Assembly: GCA_002825465.1 (NCBI GenBank)
Contig: PJER01000002.1
Location: 1 to 64,000 of the forward strand
Origin: Candidatus Thorarchaeota archaeon MP8T_1
GTDB lineage: Archaea; Asgardarchaeota; Thorarchaeia; Thorarchaeales; Thorarchaeaceae
Length of the DNA: 64,000 bases
Reading direction: 5' to 3'
Made by a program: the position numbers and the translations under genes. The stretch's first letter is position 1, and each line of letters opens with the position of its first letter. This document shows, piece after piece, positions 1 to 9,544 of the stretch. A model generated the notes under the pieces. The model made no database searches and was not told where the DNA came from. It saw only the letters and a list, made by a program, of their open reading frames with translations.

Positions 1-510
1 ATCTCCGAGCCTGATATTCGACTCTTCGATTCCATGTACTACACATGCTAGAGGTTCAGTAAGAGCTGCATCTCTGAAAGAGAGTGAATCTGGGATTGGA
101 TGCGTATTCCATTTGACGACTGGTGCTGGAACTCGAATATACTCCGCGAAAGCTCCAGTCACTAATGAATCCTTACGGTCCGGACATAGATTAGGCATAT
201 CTCTCTTACAATAGAAGCACGTCCCACAAGGTGCTGAATTTGTTGCTACTACGCGCATTCCAGCTGTGAAGTTCTTTACTCCATCACCAACTGCCTCAAT
301 AGTTCCTGCATATTCATGACCAAATAGTGCTGGAATGTTCTTGATTAGGACTGGATGCCCTCTCTTGTATGTCTTAACATCAGTACCGCAGGTAAGAGCA
401 GTACCAACTTTTACAAGAAGCTCACCAGGTCCAATCTCTGGAATATCGGCTTCTTCGTATCGGACATCCCCGATTCCGTAGTACATTGCTGCTCGCATCT
501 TTTGAGTCAT
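1..510 (-). CDS. Zinc-dependent alcohol/polyol dehydrogenase, N-terminal 170 residues (C-terminus off window)
   Basis: Medium-chain dehydrogenase/reductase catalysing NAD(P)-linked oxidation of an alcohol or polyol; the substrate cannot be told. The N-terminal GroES-like domain is intact: catalytic zinc ligands Cys41 (TCGTD) and His65-Glu66 (GHEYAG), and the four structural-zinc cysteines C95, C98, C101 and C109. The fragment stops before the Rossmann domain because the window ends. It starts at an ATG (MTQKMRAAMYYG) and shares a ~100-bp divergent promoter region with the OsmC gene. The sequence resembles sorbitol/threonine dehydrogenases more than quinone reductases. A second, distinct family member lies at 16498-17538. 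Confidence 0.85.
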   Translation of the reverse strand, partial: MTQKMRAAMYYGIGDVRYEEADIPEIGPGELLVKVGTALTCGTDVKTYKRGHPVLIKNIPALFGHEYAGTIEAVGDGVKNFTAGMRVVATNSAPCGTCFYCKRDMPNLCPDRKDSLVTGAFAEYIRVPAPVVKWNTHPIPDSLSFRDAALTEPLACVVHGIEESNIRLGD

Positions 511-614
511 GGCAATCCCTTGAGTAGCTCTCAATCCGTGTTTAAATGACTTACTCAATAGTCAAACCGTAATGCTAATCTCCAATTATGAACCGACAAG
601 TCTTGGCGTTCTAG

Positions 615-1067
615 ATGCATCTTAAACCAAAGTATCCAGAAAAGATGGAATATCATGCCTCATCAGAATGGGATGGCATGACTGGTGGTATTGCGACAGT
701 TTCGAATGGTCGAACAATAGTCTTTGATACCCCTAAGACCTACGATGGTCGAGGTGAAGGTATCTGTCCAGATGAATTGTTCGTATCTGCAATTCTTGGA
801 TGTCTGAGTAATACATTCCTTGATTTTCAGCGTAAATTTGAGATGGTCCTCAAACGATTCTCATTGAAAGGAAAAGCTAATGCAATCTTTGATGGTGAGG
901 GGTACAAGATAACTAGAGTCAGTATTTCAGGTGAGGTCATCGTTGGTGAGGATGAACTTGAAACCGGGAAGAGATGTGTTCATTTGATGAAGGAGTTCTG
1001 TCACCTGACAAGGACAATCAAGAATAGTATTCCATTTGAATACGATATCACAGTGCAAGAAGAGTGA
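615..1067 (+). CDS. OsmC/Ohr family protein
   Basis: Member of the OsmC/Ohr fold, small cytosolic proteins that in characterised members reduce organic hydroperoxides with a cysteine pair. The first conserved cysteine is Cys63 in the helix motif LGCLSNT; the second is probably Cys129 (EFCHLTR), and Cys121 is close by. The length of 150 residues is typical. It is transcribed away from the dehydrogenase fragment and ends two bases from the convergent Mut7-C gene. The peroxidatic function is inferred from the cysteine spacing; some OsmC homologues have other roles. Confidence 0.85.
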   Translation: MHLKPKYPEKMEYHASSEWDGMTGGIATVSNGRTIVFDTPKTYDGRGEGICPDELFVSAILGCLSNTFLDFQRKFEMVLKRFSLKGKANAIFDGEGYKITRVSISGEVIVGEDELETGKRCVHLMKEFCHLTRTIKNSIPFEYDITVQEE

Positions 1068-1068
1068 C

Positions 1069-1560
1069 CTATGTTGACATCTCTTGCATTATTTCTCCAA
1101 TCTTGTCCATATATTCTTCAATATTGATCCATTGTCCACCCTTGAAGAATACACTCTTGCAATATTTGCATAACCAGAACTCATTGTAGTAATCATATGT
1201 TTGTTCCAGAACGAAGGACTTGATTTTCTCTTTCTCTTCTTCCCCGATGTACTCTAATTCTCCATTGCATTTAGTACAGCGTGAGATTGAGGCATCTGCA
1301 AAAGGTTCTATCCCATATTTCAAAAAGACGCTGGCTACTTCCTCATCTACGGAACCTCTGACCAGCATTGTTTCTGCTCCTGCATCAACAGCTCGCTGAT
1401 AGAGCCCTTCATCTGAAGTGAGGAGAACTCTTCCTGTATCAATGGCAATTCTGAGAAATTCGTCATCATGAATTTTCGTTGAGAACATGGCATCATTTCC
1501 AGTCAGTCTCAACCATGTAGCAAGTTTTCCTAACATTGAATCAACAACAAACGATTTCAT
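1069..1560 (-). CDS. Mut7-C (DUF82) PIN-like RNase domain protein with zinc ribbon
   Basis: About 163 residues. The N-terminus (KSFVVDSMLGKLATWLR) is the signature of the Mut7-C RNAse domain, a PIN-fold nuclease; the acidic residues in VVDSML and TSDEGLY fit the metal site. Two CxxC pairs (CTKC and CKYC) form a C-terminal zinc ribbon. I take the ATG at 1560 because GGAGAG lies just upstream; the longer frame to 1623 would overlap the PHP gene and starts with unconserved residues. It is the last gene of a minus-strand run with the PHP and YkgJ-like genes. Its RNA substrate is unknown. Confidence 0.8.
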   Translation of the reverse strand: MKSFVVDSMLGKLATWLRLTGNDAMFSTKIHDDEFLRIAIDTGRVLLTSDEGLYQRAVDAGAETMLVRGSVDEEVASVFLKYGIEPFADASISRCTKCNGELEYIGEEEKEKIKSFVLEQTYDYYNEFWLCKYCKSVFFKGGQWINIEEYMDKIGEIMQEMST

Positions 1561-1597
1561 GTGATCTCTCCAAAGAAAAATGGCAATACAAGCATTG

Positions 1598-2494
1598 TCA
1601 ACCTTCACTCTGTTCTTCCTCATGAGGGCGATTAAAGTTACTGTTTTCTCTCCTGATTTGCTCCGCCTTCATTCGTAGTTTATCGATTATTTCTATTGGG
1701 CTTCCCACACTCCCAAGTTCAAAGTGCCCATCATCTCCATGGAAATCACTACCTCCTGTAGCGATAAGGCCAAGATCGGCTGTTATTACTCTGACATCTT
1801 CAATCTGGTCTATCAATTCTTGTTTTCGATACCCATATTCTACTTCAACGCCATCAATCCCAAAATCCTTCAAGGCTTGAATGAATTCTCTCATATCCTT
1901 ATTCTTTGATAATAGTGGGTGCGCAAGTACAGGGACAGCTCCTGAATCTTTGAGAAGACGAATCGCCTCCTCAATATCGACCTTTTCACGACTAACATAT
2001 GCTGGTTTTCCTGTTGCTAGATATTCTTTGAACGCCTCTCGAATATCACTGACAACTCCGCTCTCAATAAGAATACGAGCAAGGTGTGGCCTTCCTGGTG
2101 ATTCGACATCTTGTATAATTCTCTGAACCTCGCCTTCATCAATCTCTATTCCCATGTCTCTCAGTTTCTGTACCATTTTCGGAAATCGAGTCCTTCTAGA
2201 TTCTCTAATTGCTTTGAGTCGCATTTCAATAGGTGATTCTCCATATGGAACAAAGTATCCTAGGATGTGAACCTCTTTTCCTTGATATTTTGTACTCACC
2301 TCAACTCCGGGAACTCTAACTAGGTTTGATGTGGTAGGAGTTTCCATGAACTCACGAAGACCATCTAATGTATCATGGTCGGTCAGTGCAAGACCTCCCA
2401 ACCCTCTCTGCTCTGCTAACATAACCAATTCACTGGGTGATTGAAGACCATCTGATCGTTCTGAGTGAACATGTAAATCAGCAAGGGCTTTCAT
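1598..2494 (-). CDS. PHP-domain phosphoesterase
   Basis: Stand-alone PHP-family hydrolase of 298 residues. Metal ligands are visible in order: HVHSERSDG at the N-terminus, LTDHDT, the mid-protein histidine in LAHPLL and GSDFHGDDGH near the C-terminus. This architecture matches nucleoside-3',5'-bisphosphate phosphatases and RNase AM-like enzymes (TrpH/YciV), so the substrate could be a nucleotide or RNA 5' end. The start is supported by GAGG about ten bases upstream of the ATG and by the need to keep HxH near the N-terminus. It overlaps the upstream YkgJ-like gene by 17 bases, indicating translational coupling. Confidence 0.85.
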   Translation of the reverse strand: MKALADLHVHSERSDGLQSPSELVMLAEQRGLGGLALTDHDTLDGLREFMETPTTSNLVRVPGVEVSTKYQGKEVHILGYFVPYGESPIEMRLKAIRESRRTRFPKMVQKLRDMGIEIDEGEVQRIIQDVESPGRPHLARILIESGVVSDIREAFKEYLATGKPAYVSREKVDIEEAIRLLKDSGAVPVLAHPLLSKNKDMREFIQALKDFGIDGVEVEYGYRKQELIDQIEDVRVITADLGLIATGGSDFHGDDGHFELGSVGSPIEIIDKLRMKAEQIRRENSNFNRPHEEEQSEG

Positions 2495-2978
2495 TATGGG
2501 ATGCCTCTTTTCTAAGGGTCTCTACAAGCTTTCTTACTTTGTGACACACCTTTCTTATTTCTTCTCTACTGACTGTTTCTATAGATGGACAGTCTGAATC
2601 AAGAACACATTTTCTCTTTCGAGCATCATAGATTATTGGATAGTATTTACAGCCTTCTGGTCTATGTTCGTAAATTATGCACTCTTTCGAATCGGGGTTG
2701 TAAAAATAACAGTGTCCACCAATATTCCGTAATTCGCAGAATCCCGCCATGACACGTACCAAAAAGTCCCTTCTATCATACCCAAGTGCCTCAATTCGTT
2801 CTGCATCCTTGCGAGTTAGAGTCATCTCCGTTTCAGTACAGCAAAGACGGACCTCTTCACAGGACCCATCATGATTGCAGACAAAGGGGCTCAATATCAG
2901 AAATTCTCCTGGATAAATGAGATGATAATGTCGGTCAGACTGCGGTTCAATGTTCATCACGCTTGATAGGTCGTTCAC
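2478..2978 (-). CDS. YkgJ/UPF0153-type cysteine-cluster protein
   Basis: Protein of 166 residues with the spaced cysteines of the YkgJ (CxxxCxxCC) zinc/iron-chelating family: FVCNHDGSC, RLCC, GFCELR, GHCYFY, ECIIYEHRPEGCKYYP. The 'YEHRPEGC' segment is the most diagnostic. Biochemical function of the family is not settled; metal binding is inferred. First gene of the minus-strand run leading to the PHP and Mut7-C genes. The annotated start is a GTG; an in-frame ATG at 2957 is an alternative. A 7-bp hairpin (2989-3007) lies just upstream. Confidence 0.75.
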   Translation of the reverse strand: MNDLSSVMNIEPQSDRHYHLIYPGEFLILSPFVCNHDGSCEEVRLCCTETEMTLTRKDAERIEALGYDRRDFLVRVMAGFCELRNIGGHCYFYNPDSKECIIYEHRPEGCKYYPIIYDARKRKCVLDSDCPSIETVSREEIRKVCHKVRKLVETLRKEASHNESPC

Positions 2979-3026
2979 ATCCCTACTTCGTCATCATCCC
3001 GATGACGCGTAACGTAGGAAATTTAG

Positions 3027-3257
3027 CTAAAAACCCTTTCTCAGTAGTCTTCGGGAAGGAGAAATTGAATCAGTCAAGTCTTCAGCACTAGATTTTGGCA
3101 GTGAAATAGTTGGAAGGGTCTTTCCTGTTAGCTTCAAGTATGTCTGCGCTCGAATTGCATATAGGGTTGCCATGATATCATTGGGTTGATCGATTGCTCC
3201 AATCCTGAGTGCGCGTCTTCTTCCAAAAATATCAAACAAACGGTCTAGTATTTTCAT
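3027..3257 (-). CDS. Small basic hypothetical protein
   Basis: 76 residues, starting MKILDRLFDIFGRRR, with an amphipathic basic N-terminus and no cysteine cluster, signal peptide or membrane segment. The frame is clean, starts at an ATG preceded by GGATAG, and lies in the same direction as the YkgJ-like gene. I do not recognise a family. The middle (TLYAIRAQTYLKLTGKT) could form a helix. The coding call rests on frame and spacing only. Confidence 0.5.
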   Translation of the reverse strand: MKILDRLFDIFGRRRALRIGAIDQPNDIMATLYAIRAQTYLKLTGKTLPTISLPKSSAEDLTDSISPSRRLLRKGF

Positions 3258-3361
3258 CGTATTCTATCCAATTCTATTTTCTACAAGATTACTGAAAAGG
3301 CTTTCCAACTGGTCATGAATTACATATACAGAATTTGGTATGATTTGGGTGAGAATAGGGT

Positions 3362-4942
3362 TTGATTTCGGACATTGATTATATACAATTCATGACTCGA
3401 CTTCATTTGACAGACCTGAAACCACAGGTGTTAGGTTGTATTGAAATGGCTGAGAATACGATACAAGACGACAATCAACGAATCCTCTCTTCAAGACATC
3501 TCCGTAGGTACGTTCTCTTTTCTACAATACTTGTTGTCATTGTTGGTCTGTACTATGTAATTTCCATGAATCTTTTTGCAATCATAAGACAAACTCCTTT
3601 TCCCCCAGGTACCGGACGACCTGGGCAAGGTCCCATTGGAATGTCCAATGCATTAGGACAGATGTTCAACATATGGCCCCTCTGGGGAACGTTGGTTACT
3701 CCTTCATTAGAAGGAATCTTCATTGCATCTGGAACCATTTTTCTTCTCATTGGTTTCGTTCTAATCTTGAGAAGACGCGAGTACAAACTACCAGCTCTGC
3801 CACTTCTTGTGGTTACAGGTCTTGTTCTTCTTTTTTTGACAAACCTGATCCAAGGTTGGGCTGTGGGTATTGAATCTACAATTGGGGGAATGAGTGAGAT
3901 TTACTGGGACATCTCAAAAGTGCTAGATCCCATCTCCTTTATTTCAAACTACAATACACTTCAAGAGAGCCTCTCACTCCATGCCCAAACCCAACCACCT
4001 GGAGCTGTACTAACAATATATCTGCTCAATTTGATTTTCCAAGAACCTGCAATCGTAGCAATTGGATTGAGTATTATCGCTGGAGTAGTTTCTGCATTCT
4101 TTGTTAATGGACTCTACAGGCAGTTATTTGATGGTGAGAATGCAAGATACGGTACATTTCTCTATCTGCTTCTTCCTGCCATTCAAGTCTATTATCTTGC
4201 AAATATCTATGCAATAGTAGCAACATTGGCGGCAGGGTCTCTTTACTTCTACTTTCACTCCAATAGAATTGTGAAATATGTAGGAACATGTATTTTCATT
4301 TTCCTTGGAACATTCATTTCATTCCTCTTTGTTTACATTCCTCTAGTACTTCTCATCTACGAGATTCTAAGGTCTCTTCTGATTTCAAGGGATTTTGAAT
4401 GGTCTAAGCGTCTTGGCGATATTATATCTTCGATCAGTGGCATTATCGTGATTGGACTTGGAATTGTTCTAATCTATCTCGTCCTGTATCTGGGCTTGGG
4501 ATTCAATTATGTTGAAGCCTTTCTCTATGCTAGCTCCTTAGAGAATCCAAATGGATTCATGCTGTTATCAAACCCAGGAGAATACTTCCTCACCAGATTG
4601 CAAGACATCATGGACATCTTAGTTTTCTTTGGTCCCTTCCTTGCAGTTCTAGCCTATGAAGGGATTCGATCGATGAGAATGAACTTGAGTGATGAAAGGA
4701 CAGTGGTTAGTTATTCTCTCACAATGTCTTCCATCATCTCCCTCCTTCTGCTCTTCCTAACTGGAGCGCCTAAGAAAGGTGAGACTGCTCGTATCTGCAT
4801 GTTTGCGTTGCCACTATTCCTCATTCCAGTGCTCTTCTATCTGACAAAGAATGATTTTTCCAGAAAAGAGAAGATGAAGTTGCTTTTGCTTGTGTTTGCA
4901 CAGGCAGTAATTATGCAACTCATTGCGACCTATATCTGGTAG
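3362..4942 (+). CDS. Polytopic membrane protein, GT-C glycosyltransferase-like
   Basis: 526 residues with roughly ten or more hydrophobic segments. The loop motif HAQTQPPGA resembles the H-x-PPG loop of lipid-linked-sugar (GT-C) glycosyltransferases, which suggests transfer of a sugar from a polyprenyl carrier at the outer face of the membrane. Catalytic acidic residues cannot be assigned with confidence. The TTG at 3362 has GGTGAG eight bases upstream; an internal ATG at 3446 is an alternative. It precedes ABCE1 by 67 bases but has no obvious functional link to it. It is only distantly like the GT-C pair at 41313-45197. Confidence 0.6.
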   Translation: MISDIDYIQFMTRLHLTDLKPQVLGCIEMAENTIQDDNQRILSSRHLRRYVLFSTILVVIVGLYYVISMNLFAIIRQTPFPPGTGRPGQGPIGMSNALGQMFNIWPLWGTLVTPSLEGIFIASGTIFLLIGFVLILRRREYKLPALPLLVVTGLVLLFLTNLIQGWAVGIESTIGGMSEIYWDISKVLDPISFISNYNTLQESLSLHAQTQPPGAVLTIYLLNLIFQEPAIVAIGLSIIAGVVSAFFVNGLYRQLFDGENARYGTFLYLLLPAIQVYYLANIYAIVATLAAGSLYFYFHSNRIVKYVGTCIFIFLGTFISFLFVYIPLVLLIYEILRSLLISRDFEWSKRLGDIISSISGIIVIGLGIVLIYLVLYLGLGFNYVEAFLYASSLENPNGFMLLSNPGEYFLTRLQDIMDILVFFGPFLAVLAYEGIRSMRMNLSDERTVVSYSLTMSSIISLLLLFLTGAPKKGETARICMFALPLFLIPVLFYLTKNDFSRKEKMKLLLLVFAQAVIMQLIATYIW

Positions 4943-5009
4943 GAGTAGTAGGAAGTGACTAAGCCAAAGCGCTAAATAGGCACATTCAGCACCCCCGTAC
5001 AGCTCTTCA

Positions 5010-6848
5010 ATGGGTGTTGAAAATAAAATGCGAATTGCTATAGTGGATAAGGAACGCTGCAGACCGAAAGACTGCACACATGAGTGCCAGAGGTTCTGTC
5101 CTCGTGTACGTACTGGTGATGAGACCGTAGTCTTTCCGGATGGTCCCGATAAGCCTCCAGTCATAGTGGAGGCTCTCTGTTCTGGCGAGGCCATCTGCGT
5201 CAAGAAGTGTCCTTACAATGTGATCCAAATTGTGAACCTACCAGAAGAGCTGGAAACAGACACAAGCCATCGGTATAGTATAAACGGCTTCAAGTTATTC
5301 AGAATGCCAATTCCCAAGGAGGGCCAGGTATTAGGTCTGATTGGTCCTAATGGTGTGGGTAAGACCACTGCTGTCCGTATGCTTGCTGGCGAGATTCGAC
5401 CTAATCTTGGTCGGGTAGAAAATCCTCCTGAGTGGGATGAAGTGATCAGAGCATATCGTGGATCTGAGCTTCAGCCATTCTTTGAGAAGGTGCAGACAGG
5501 TGATGTTGTTCCAATACTTAAACCTCAGACCATCACAGACCTTCCTAAGGTGAAGGCTATTGCTGACAAACCAATCAGTGATCTACTTGAGAACGCTGAC
5601 TCCTCTGGGCGTTTGAAAGAATTGAAGGCAGACATGAATCTTGATGACATCTGGGACCGTCCAGTGAAGTTCCTCAGTGGCGGAGAATTACAAAGAGTTG
5701 CTGTTACCGCAGCCATCATTCGTGAAGGTACTATATACTTCTTCGATGAACCAACTGCCTATCTAGATGTTCGTGAGCGACTCCGAATTGGTCGTGCAAT
5801 CAGACAATTATCTGAACTGGGCAAGACTGTTGTAGTTGTAGAGCACGATCTATCTATTCTTGACTATGTTTCTGATCTTGTCTGTATGTTCTATGGTTCC
5901 CCTGGAGTCTATGGTATCGTATCTCATCCTCATGGAACAAGAGTCGGTGTGAATATCTTTCTAGATGGCTACATTCCCGATGAGAATATGAGATTCAGAG
6001 ACACATCGATATCTTTCAAGGGAATGCGTGCTGAAGATGAGGAATTTTCATCTGGTGAGACCCTGCTAGAGTACGGTGACCTGAAGAAGAACTTTGAAGA
6101 TTTTTCTCTTGAAGCGAAAGGCGGTCGAGTATCTAAGGGTCAGGTCATCGGAATTCTGGGGGCTAATGGAATTGGAAAAACAACATTCGTGCGAATGCTT
6201 GCTGGTGAATTAGAACCAGATGTGGGAGAAGTTCCTACAAAGACGATAACTGGTCTTGATCTAAAGATTAGTTACAAACCACAATACATCTCTGCTGACT
6301 TTGATGGAAACTTACGGATGTACCTTCGAGAGGCTGGAGGTCAGAAAGTTGACTCTGCTGATTTCAAGACGTCTGTCATCAAGAAACTTGAACTTGAACA
6401 TCTGTTAGAACATCAGGTGAAAGACTTGAGTGGCGGCGAATTACAACGAGCCGCAATAACCGCGTGTCTTGCACGAGAAGCTGATATTTACCTGCTAGAT
6501 GAACCATCAGCGTTCCTAGACATTGAACAGAGGTTGGCAAGTTCAAGGGCAATTCGAAGACTTGTGAGAAACGATATGAAGACCGCCTTCATTGTTGAAC
6601 ATTCAATTCTCATGGCCGACTATCTAAGTGATAGCATGATGGTCTTTAGTGGTGTACCTGGAAAATCAGGAAAAGCATCATCCATTCGTACCTTAAAAAG
6701 TGGAATGAACATGTTTCTAAAAGAAATGGGTGTGACCTTTAGAAGAGACCCCCAGACAGGAAGACCTCGTGTCAACAAAGATGGTTCCCAACTAGATACA
6801 CAACAGAAAGCTTCTGGAGATTACTACTACGTTGGAAAAGGTAAGTAA
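5010..6848 (+). CDS. rli1: ABCE1/Rli1 ribosome-recycling ATPase
   Basis: Soluble twin-ATPase ABC protein that splits ribosomes after termination, with its Fe-S domain contacting the subunit interface. Order: two [4Fe-4S] sites at the N-terminus (CRPKDCTHECQRFCP and CSGEAICVKKCP), NBD1 with Walker A GPNGVGKTT and signature LSGGELQR, hinge, NBD2 with GANGIGKTT and LSGGELQR, and the family C-terminus ending QKASGDYYY. Full length at 612 residues. The ATG at 5028 (MRIAIVDKERC) matches the usual family start; the ATG at 5010 could serve a leaderless mRNA because a TATA-like CTAAATA sits at about 4971. Part of its 3' end is echoed at 12141-12188. Confidence 0.97.
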   Translation: MGVENKMRIAIVDKERCRPKDCTHECQRFCPRVRTGDETVVFPDGPDKPPVIVEALCSGEAICVKKCPYNVIQIVNLPEELETDTSHRYSINGFKLFRMPIPKEGQVLGLIGPNGVGKTTAVRMLAGEIRPNLGRVENPPEWDEVIRAYRGSELQPFFEKVQTGDVVPILKPQTITDLPKVKAIADKPISDLLENADSSGRLKELKADMNLDDIWDRPVKFLSGGELQRVAVTAAIIREGTIYFFDEPTAYLDVRERLRIGRAIRQLSELGKTVVVVEHDLSILDYVSDLVCMFYGSPGVYGIVSHPHGTRVGVNIFLDGYIPDENMRFRDTSISFKGMRAEDEEFSSGETLLEYGDLKKNFEDFSLEAKGGRVSKGQVIGILGANGIGKTTFVRMLAGELEPDVGEVPTKTITGLDLKISYKPQYISADFDGNLRMYLREAGGQKVDSADFKTSVIKKLELEHLLEHQVKDLSGGELQRAAITACLAREADIYLLDEPSAFLDIEQRLASSRAIRRLVRNDMKTAFIVEHSILMADYLSDSMMVFSGVPGKSGKASSIRTLKSGMNMFLKEMGVTFRRDPQTGRPRVNKDGSQLDTQQKASGDYYYVGKGK

Positions 6849-6866
6849 TTCAAAAAGAAAAGAGAG

Positions 6867-6899
6867 AGGTCAAGTCCTGGAGAATACCAGAACTGACCT
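6867..6899 (-). terminator. Hairpin between convergent genes with minus-side T-tract
   Basis: Arms AGGTCA/TGACCT with an inner CTGG/CCAG pairing. On the minus strand it is followed by TCTCTCTTTTCTTTTT, so it fits an intrinsic terminator for the exoprotein gene whose stop is at 6916. It can also form in the ABCE1 transcript, but without a T-run on that side. Confidence 0.55.
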
Positions 6900-6915
6900 A
6901 CATCTTTGAGTTAGT

Positions 6916-9387
6916 TTAAGCTCGTTTCTTCACAATGATAATTATCACAATGATAGCTGCACCTATGCCACCTGCAATAATGATGGTCATAGGAATTCCA
7001 AAGAGGTCTTCCTCCCACCATTGTGCAACATCAACACGTCGGTCTGCAAATACAGCAGAAATCGTGTACCTTGCAGATCCACCCCAATTCTCCATGTCAT
7101 CTGGAGCGAATGAAGCAAGAGTTGCGTTGAAGTAGCAGAGAATCGCAGGAACTTCTACGAATGTGCCTATTGATTCTGGTGAATAGCTACAGGTGACTTC
7201 CCATGTTGCTCCAGCTGCCAGAGAAGCACGGTTCCAGTAATACTGCTTGTCAGTATTGAATCCTGTAGTAACTCCATCGAGAATCTTTAGGTCATAAGCT
7301 GCAGCGTCTCCAATATTCTCCACGGTGATAGTGACTGTGACGTTGCTTCCTAGTTTCATTACCTGCGGGACAGACTTTCGAATGGTACAGTGGGGACCGC
7401 TAAAGTCCATTGTAGAGAGATCCAAATCAAATGTTAGGACAATATCATCAGCACTTATCCAGAGTAACGCTGGCTCCCAGGGCTCTGATGCGCCCATAAT
7501 TGGAAGTTCGAAATTCACCGCCATCTTGTAATCGTACTCAGAAATCATTGCAGAATACATGTCTGCCATGAAGTAAGGTACTGTTTCTATGGCTAAGTGT
7601 TCTGGATCGATCATAGCTTGGACTGCAGTCTTGATATTTGTTGTATCACCAGTGAAATCTGCCATTGCATCCCATAATCCCTGTAGAACAAGTCCAAAGT
7701 GATCCTCAATTAGTGCTGCAAAGGCTTCCTTTGTTGCATATGAGGATGGAAGTTCTACGCCAGTGAAGTTTGCAATGAATATACCGATGTCTTCGATGTA
7801 ATCATTGAGAAATCCTTCTAGAACGTAGGGATTAGAGTACGTGGTGTTTTCTAGGATATCTAGAAGATGATAGCTGTCAACAGTAGAAATGAACGCTTCA
7901 ATCAGTGCTTGCATTGGATTCTCTTCGATTAGGGTCTCATTGACCTTACTCATTAGAGAATCTGGAGTGATTCCTGCTTGTTCCATAATCATTCTCAAGG
8001 CATCTTGATTGAGTTCCTCAAATGGAAAACCTGTGAATACCATAGACCAATCAAAATCTAATATTTCCTCACGGAGATCTGGGAATGGTCCTGGTGACAT
8101 CCAGAGGTTGTCAATGAAGTAATCAAACATATTCGGATTCAATGTTGAGATTGACATGTTCAACATTGTTGCGAATGCAAACGGATAACTCACAGTCATA
8201 GCATGAATGATCTCTTCTGCTGTTGAATTGGCTGAAATCGTTCCACCTGTTGGGAGATAGAAATCTCCAGTACCGTTCATTCTCCAATCCTTGCCTACAG
8301 TATCCCAATCAGTCGGAATTCCACTGAATTCGAGATGACTTGGAGTGACTGCAACAATCGAAGAAATAGAATTCATCGTAGTGTCTTGGAACATCTTACT
8401 CTCGATATCTCCAGTGTACCCAATGTGCTGTTTCAACGAATAGGTTTCGTCTCCTGCGCCGTCTGTGATGTAATCTGGCTCATCAAATCCAGCAACACCG
8501 AGTATTCCTGTTTGTACAGTTTCAATGTAGTCTGGAAATGAGGCATCAGCTCTAACATAGGCATACATCACTGATGGGTACATGTATAGCGGATTGTAAT
8601 AGGGTGGAGTGTAGTACCAAGACTCTTCAGAACTATGGGAGAAGAAGATTGTTTCTGCGAAACTTGTCCGCTCGAGTGGCCATCCTGTCCCATCAAGTAG
8701 GTCCATAAAACCACCGAGTTCACCCAGTCGTGTCCTCATGTTCCCCATTGCAGTATCAGCATCTGTTTCATCTGGGAAGCTAACATACTGTAGAAGATAA
8801 CCATCTCCCGTGGTATAGCTACTATTGAAACTAATGGATACATACTGTCTGTAGGTAGTAAGTCTAGTAAACTCGATGAGGAGGTCTGTTTCATATATCG
8901 CAACAAACTCATCAGCAAGTTCCTGTGCCTCAGCTAGAGTTGGTTCACTTAAATACCAAGATGCTGGAGCGGCTGGGAGTACTATAATTGGATTAACAAT
9001 AAGCGTCAACATTGCGAATGCGTCACCAATGCGGCCGGTTGGATAAACAGCTCTTCCAGCAATTTCAAGCTGAGCTGCTGCAACATAACCTGTACCTGTA
9101 GCCATTTGACCTTCTGCCGCAGCTTGATAATCTGCGGTGTAGGTAATTCCATAATAACTCGCATTTTGAAACGATCCAATTGCATTTCTAACGCTACCTT
9201 CAGGATCTATCTGAGTGACAATCCCCTCAAAAGCCCCGATTCTTTCGAAGTCTTCACTCTGTGAAAGAGAGCTCCGATTTTCTGTCGGTGACTTAAGATC
9301 CATTGGTGGATTACTAGCAGTTATAGCTGCAATGGGCATCGATAACAAACATGCGAAGAAAATCACGATTAGCAATTTACTCTTCAT
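6916..9387 (-). CDS. Large exoprotein with signal peptide and C-terminal membrane anchor
   Basis: 823 residues: a Sec signal peptide (MKSKLLIVIFFACLL), about 640 residues without a recognised domain, a beta-rich domain near residues 655-760 (TVTITVENIGDAAAYDLKI) of the CARDB/DUF11 type, then a single membrane helix followed by KKRA. The bulk is therefore extracellular, tethered at the C-terminus, with many N-x-S/T sequons. The middle is rich in Met, Tyr and Phe and could form a helical binding domain. It is divergent from a double-FtsX permease across about 160 bases, so an extracytoplasmic partnership is possible but inferred. I do not recognise the family. Confidence 0.75.
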   Translation of the reverse strand: MKSKLLIVIFFACLLSMPIAAITASNPPMDLKSPTENRSSLSQSEDFERIGAFEGIVTQIDPEGSVRNAIGSFQNASYYGITYTADYQAAAEGQMATGTGYVAAAQLEIAGRAVYPTGRIGDAFAMLTLIVNPIIVLPAAPASWYLSEPTLAEAQELADEFVAIYETDLLIEFTRLTTYRQYVSISFNSSYTTGDGYLLQYVSFPDETDADTAMGNMRTRLGELGGFMDLLDGTGWPLERTSFAETIFFSHSSEESWYYTPPYYNPLYMYPSVMYAYVRADASFPDYIETVQTGILGVAGFDEPDYITDGAGDETYSLKQHIGYTGDIESKMFQDTTMNSISSIVAVTPSHLEFSGIPTDWDTVGKDWRMNGTGDFYLPTGGTISANSTAEEIIHAMTVSYPFAFATMLNMSISTLNPNMFDYFIDNLWMSPGPFPDLREEILDFDWSMVFTGFPFEELNQDALRMIMEQAGITPDSLMSKVNETLIEENPMQALIEAFISTVDSYHLLDILENTTYSNPYVLEGFLNDYIEDIGIFIANFTGVELPSSYATKEAFAALIEDHFGLVLQGLWDAMADFTGDTTNIKTAVQAMIDPEHLAIETVPYFMADMYSAMISEYDYKMAVNFELPIMGASEPWEPALLWISADDIVLTFDLDLSTMDFSGPHCTIRKSVPQVMKLGSNVTVTITVENIGDAAAYDLKILDGVTTGFNTDKQYYWNRASLAAGATWEVTCSYSPESIGTFVEVPAILCYFNATLASFAPDDMENWGGSARYTISAVFADRRVDVAQWWEEDLFGIPMTIIIAGGIGAAIIVIIIIVKKRA

Positions 9388-9544
9388 ATATTGGCCCTCG
9401 TAATAGCATCATTTACTGATGCATACTAAACATCAACTGTCAATGTATGAATAAAAGGTTAGTGGGAATATTCTTTGAGAAGCATTAATTACATATGCTG
9501 GAAAATAATGCCTATTCAATATAGAATGCAATGAGATTCGGGGT

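Noticed and set aside
2989..3007. Hairpin CGTCATC/GATGACG upstream of the YkgJ-like gene
   Set aside because: No T-tract and no link to a regulator; it could be a processing site or chance.
4814..5228. Minus-strand open frames opposite the start of rli1
   Set aside because: They mirror the coding frame of the Fe-S domain, have no ribosome binding site and no recognisable domain.
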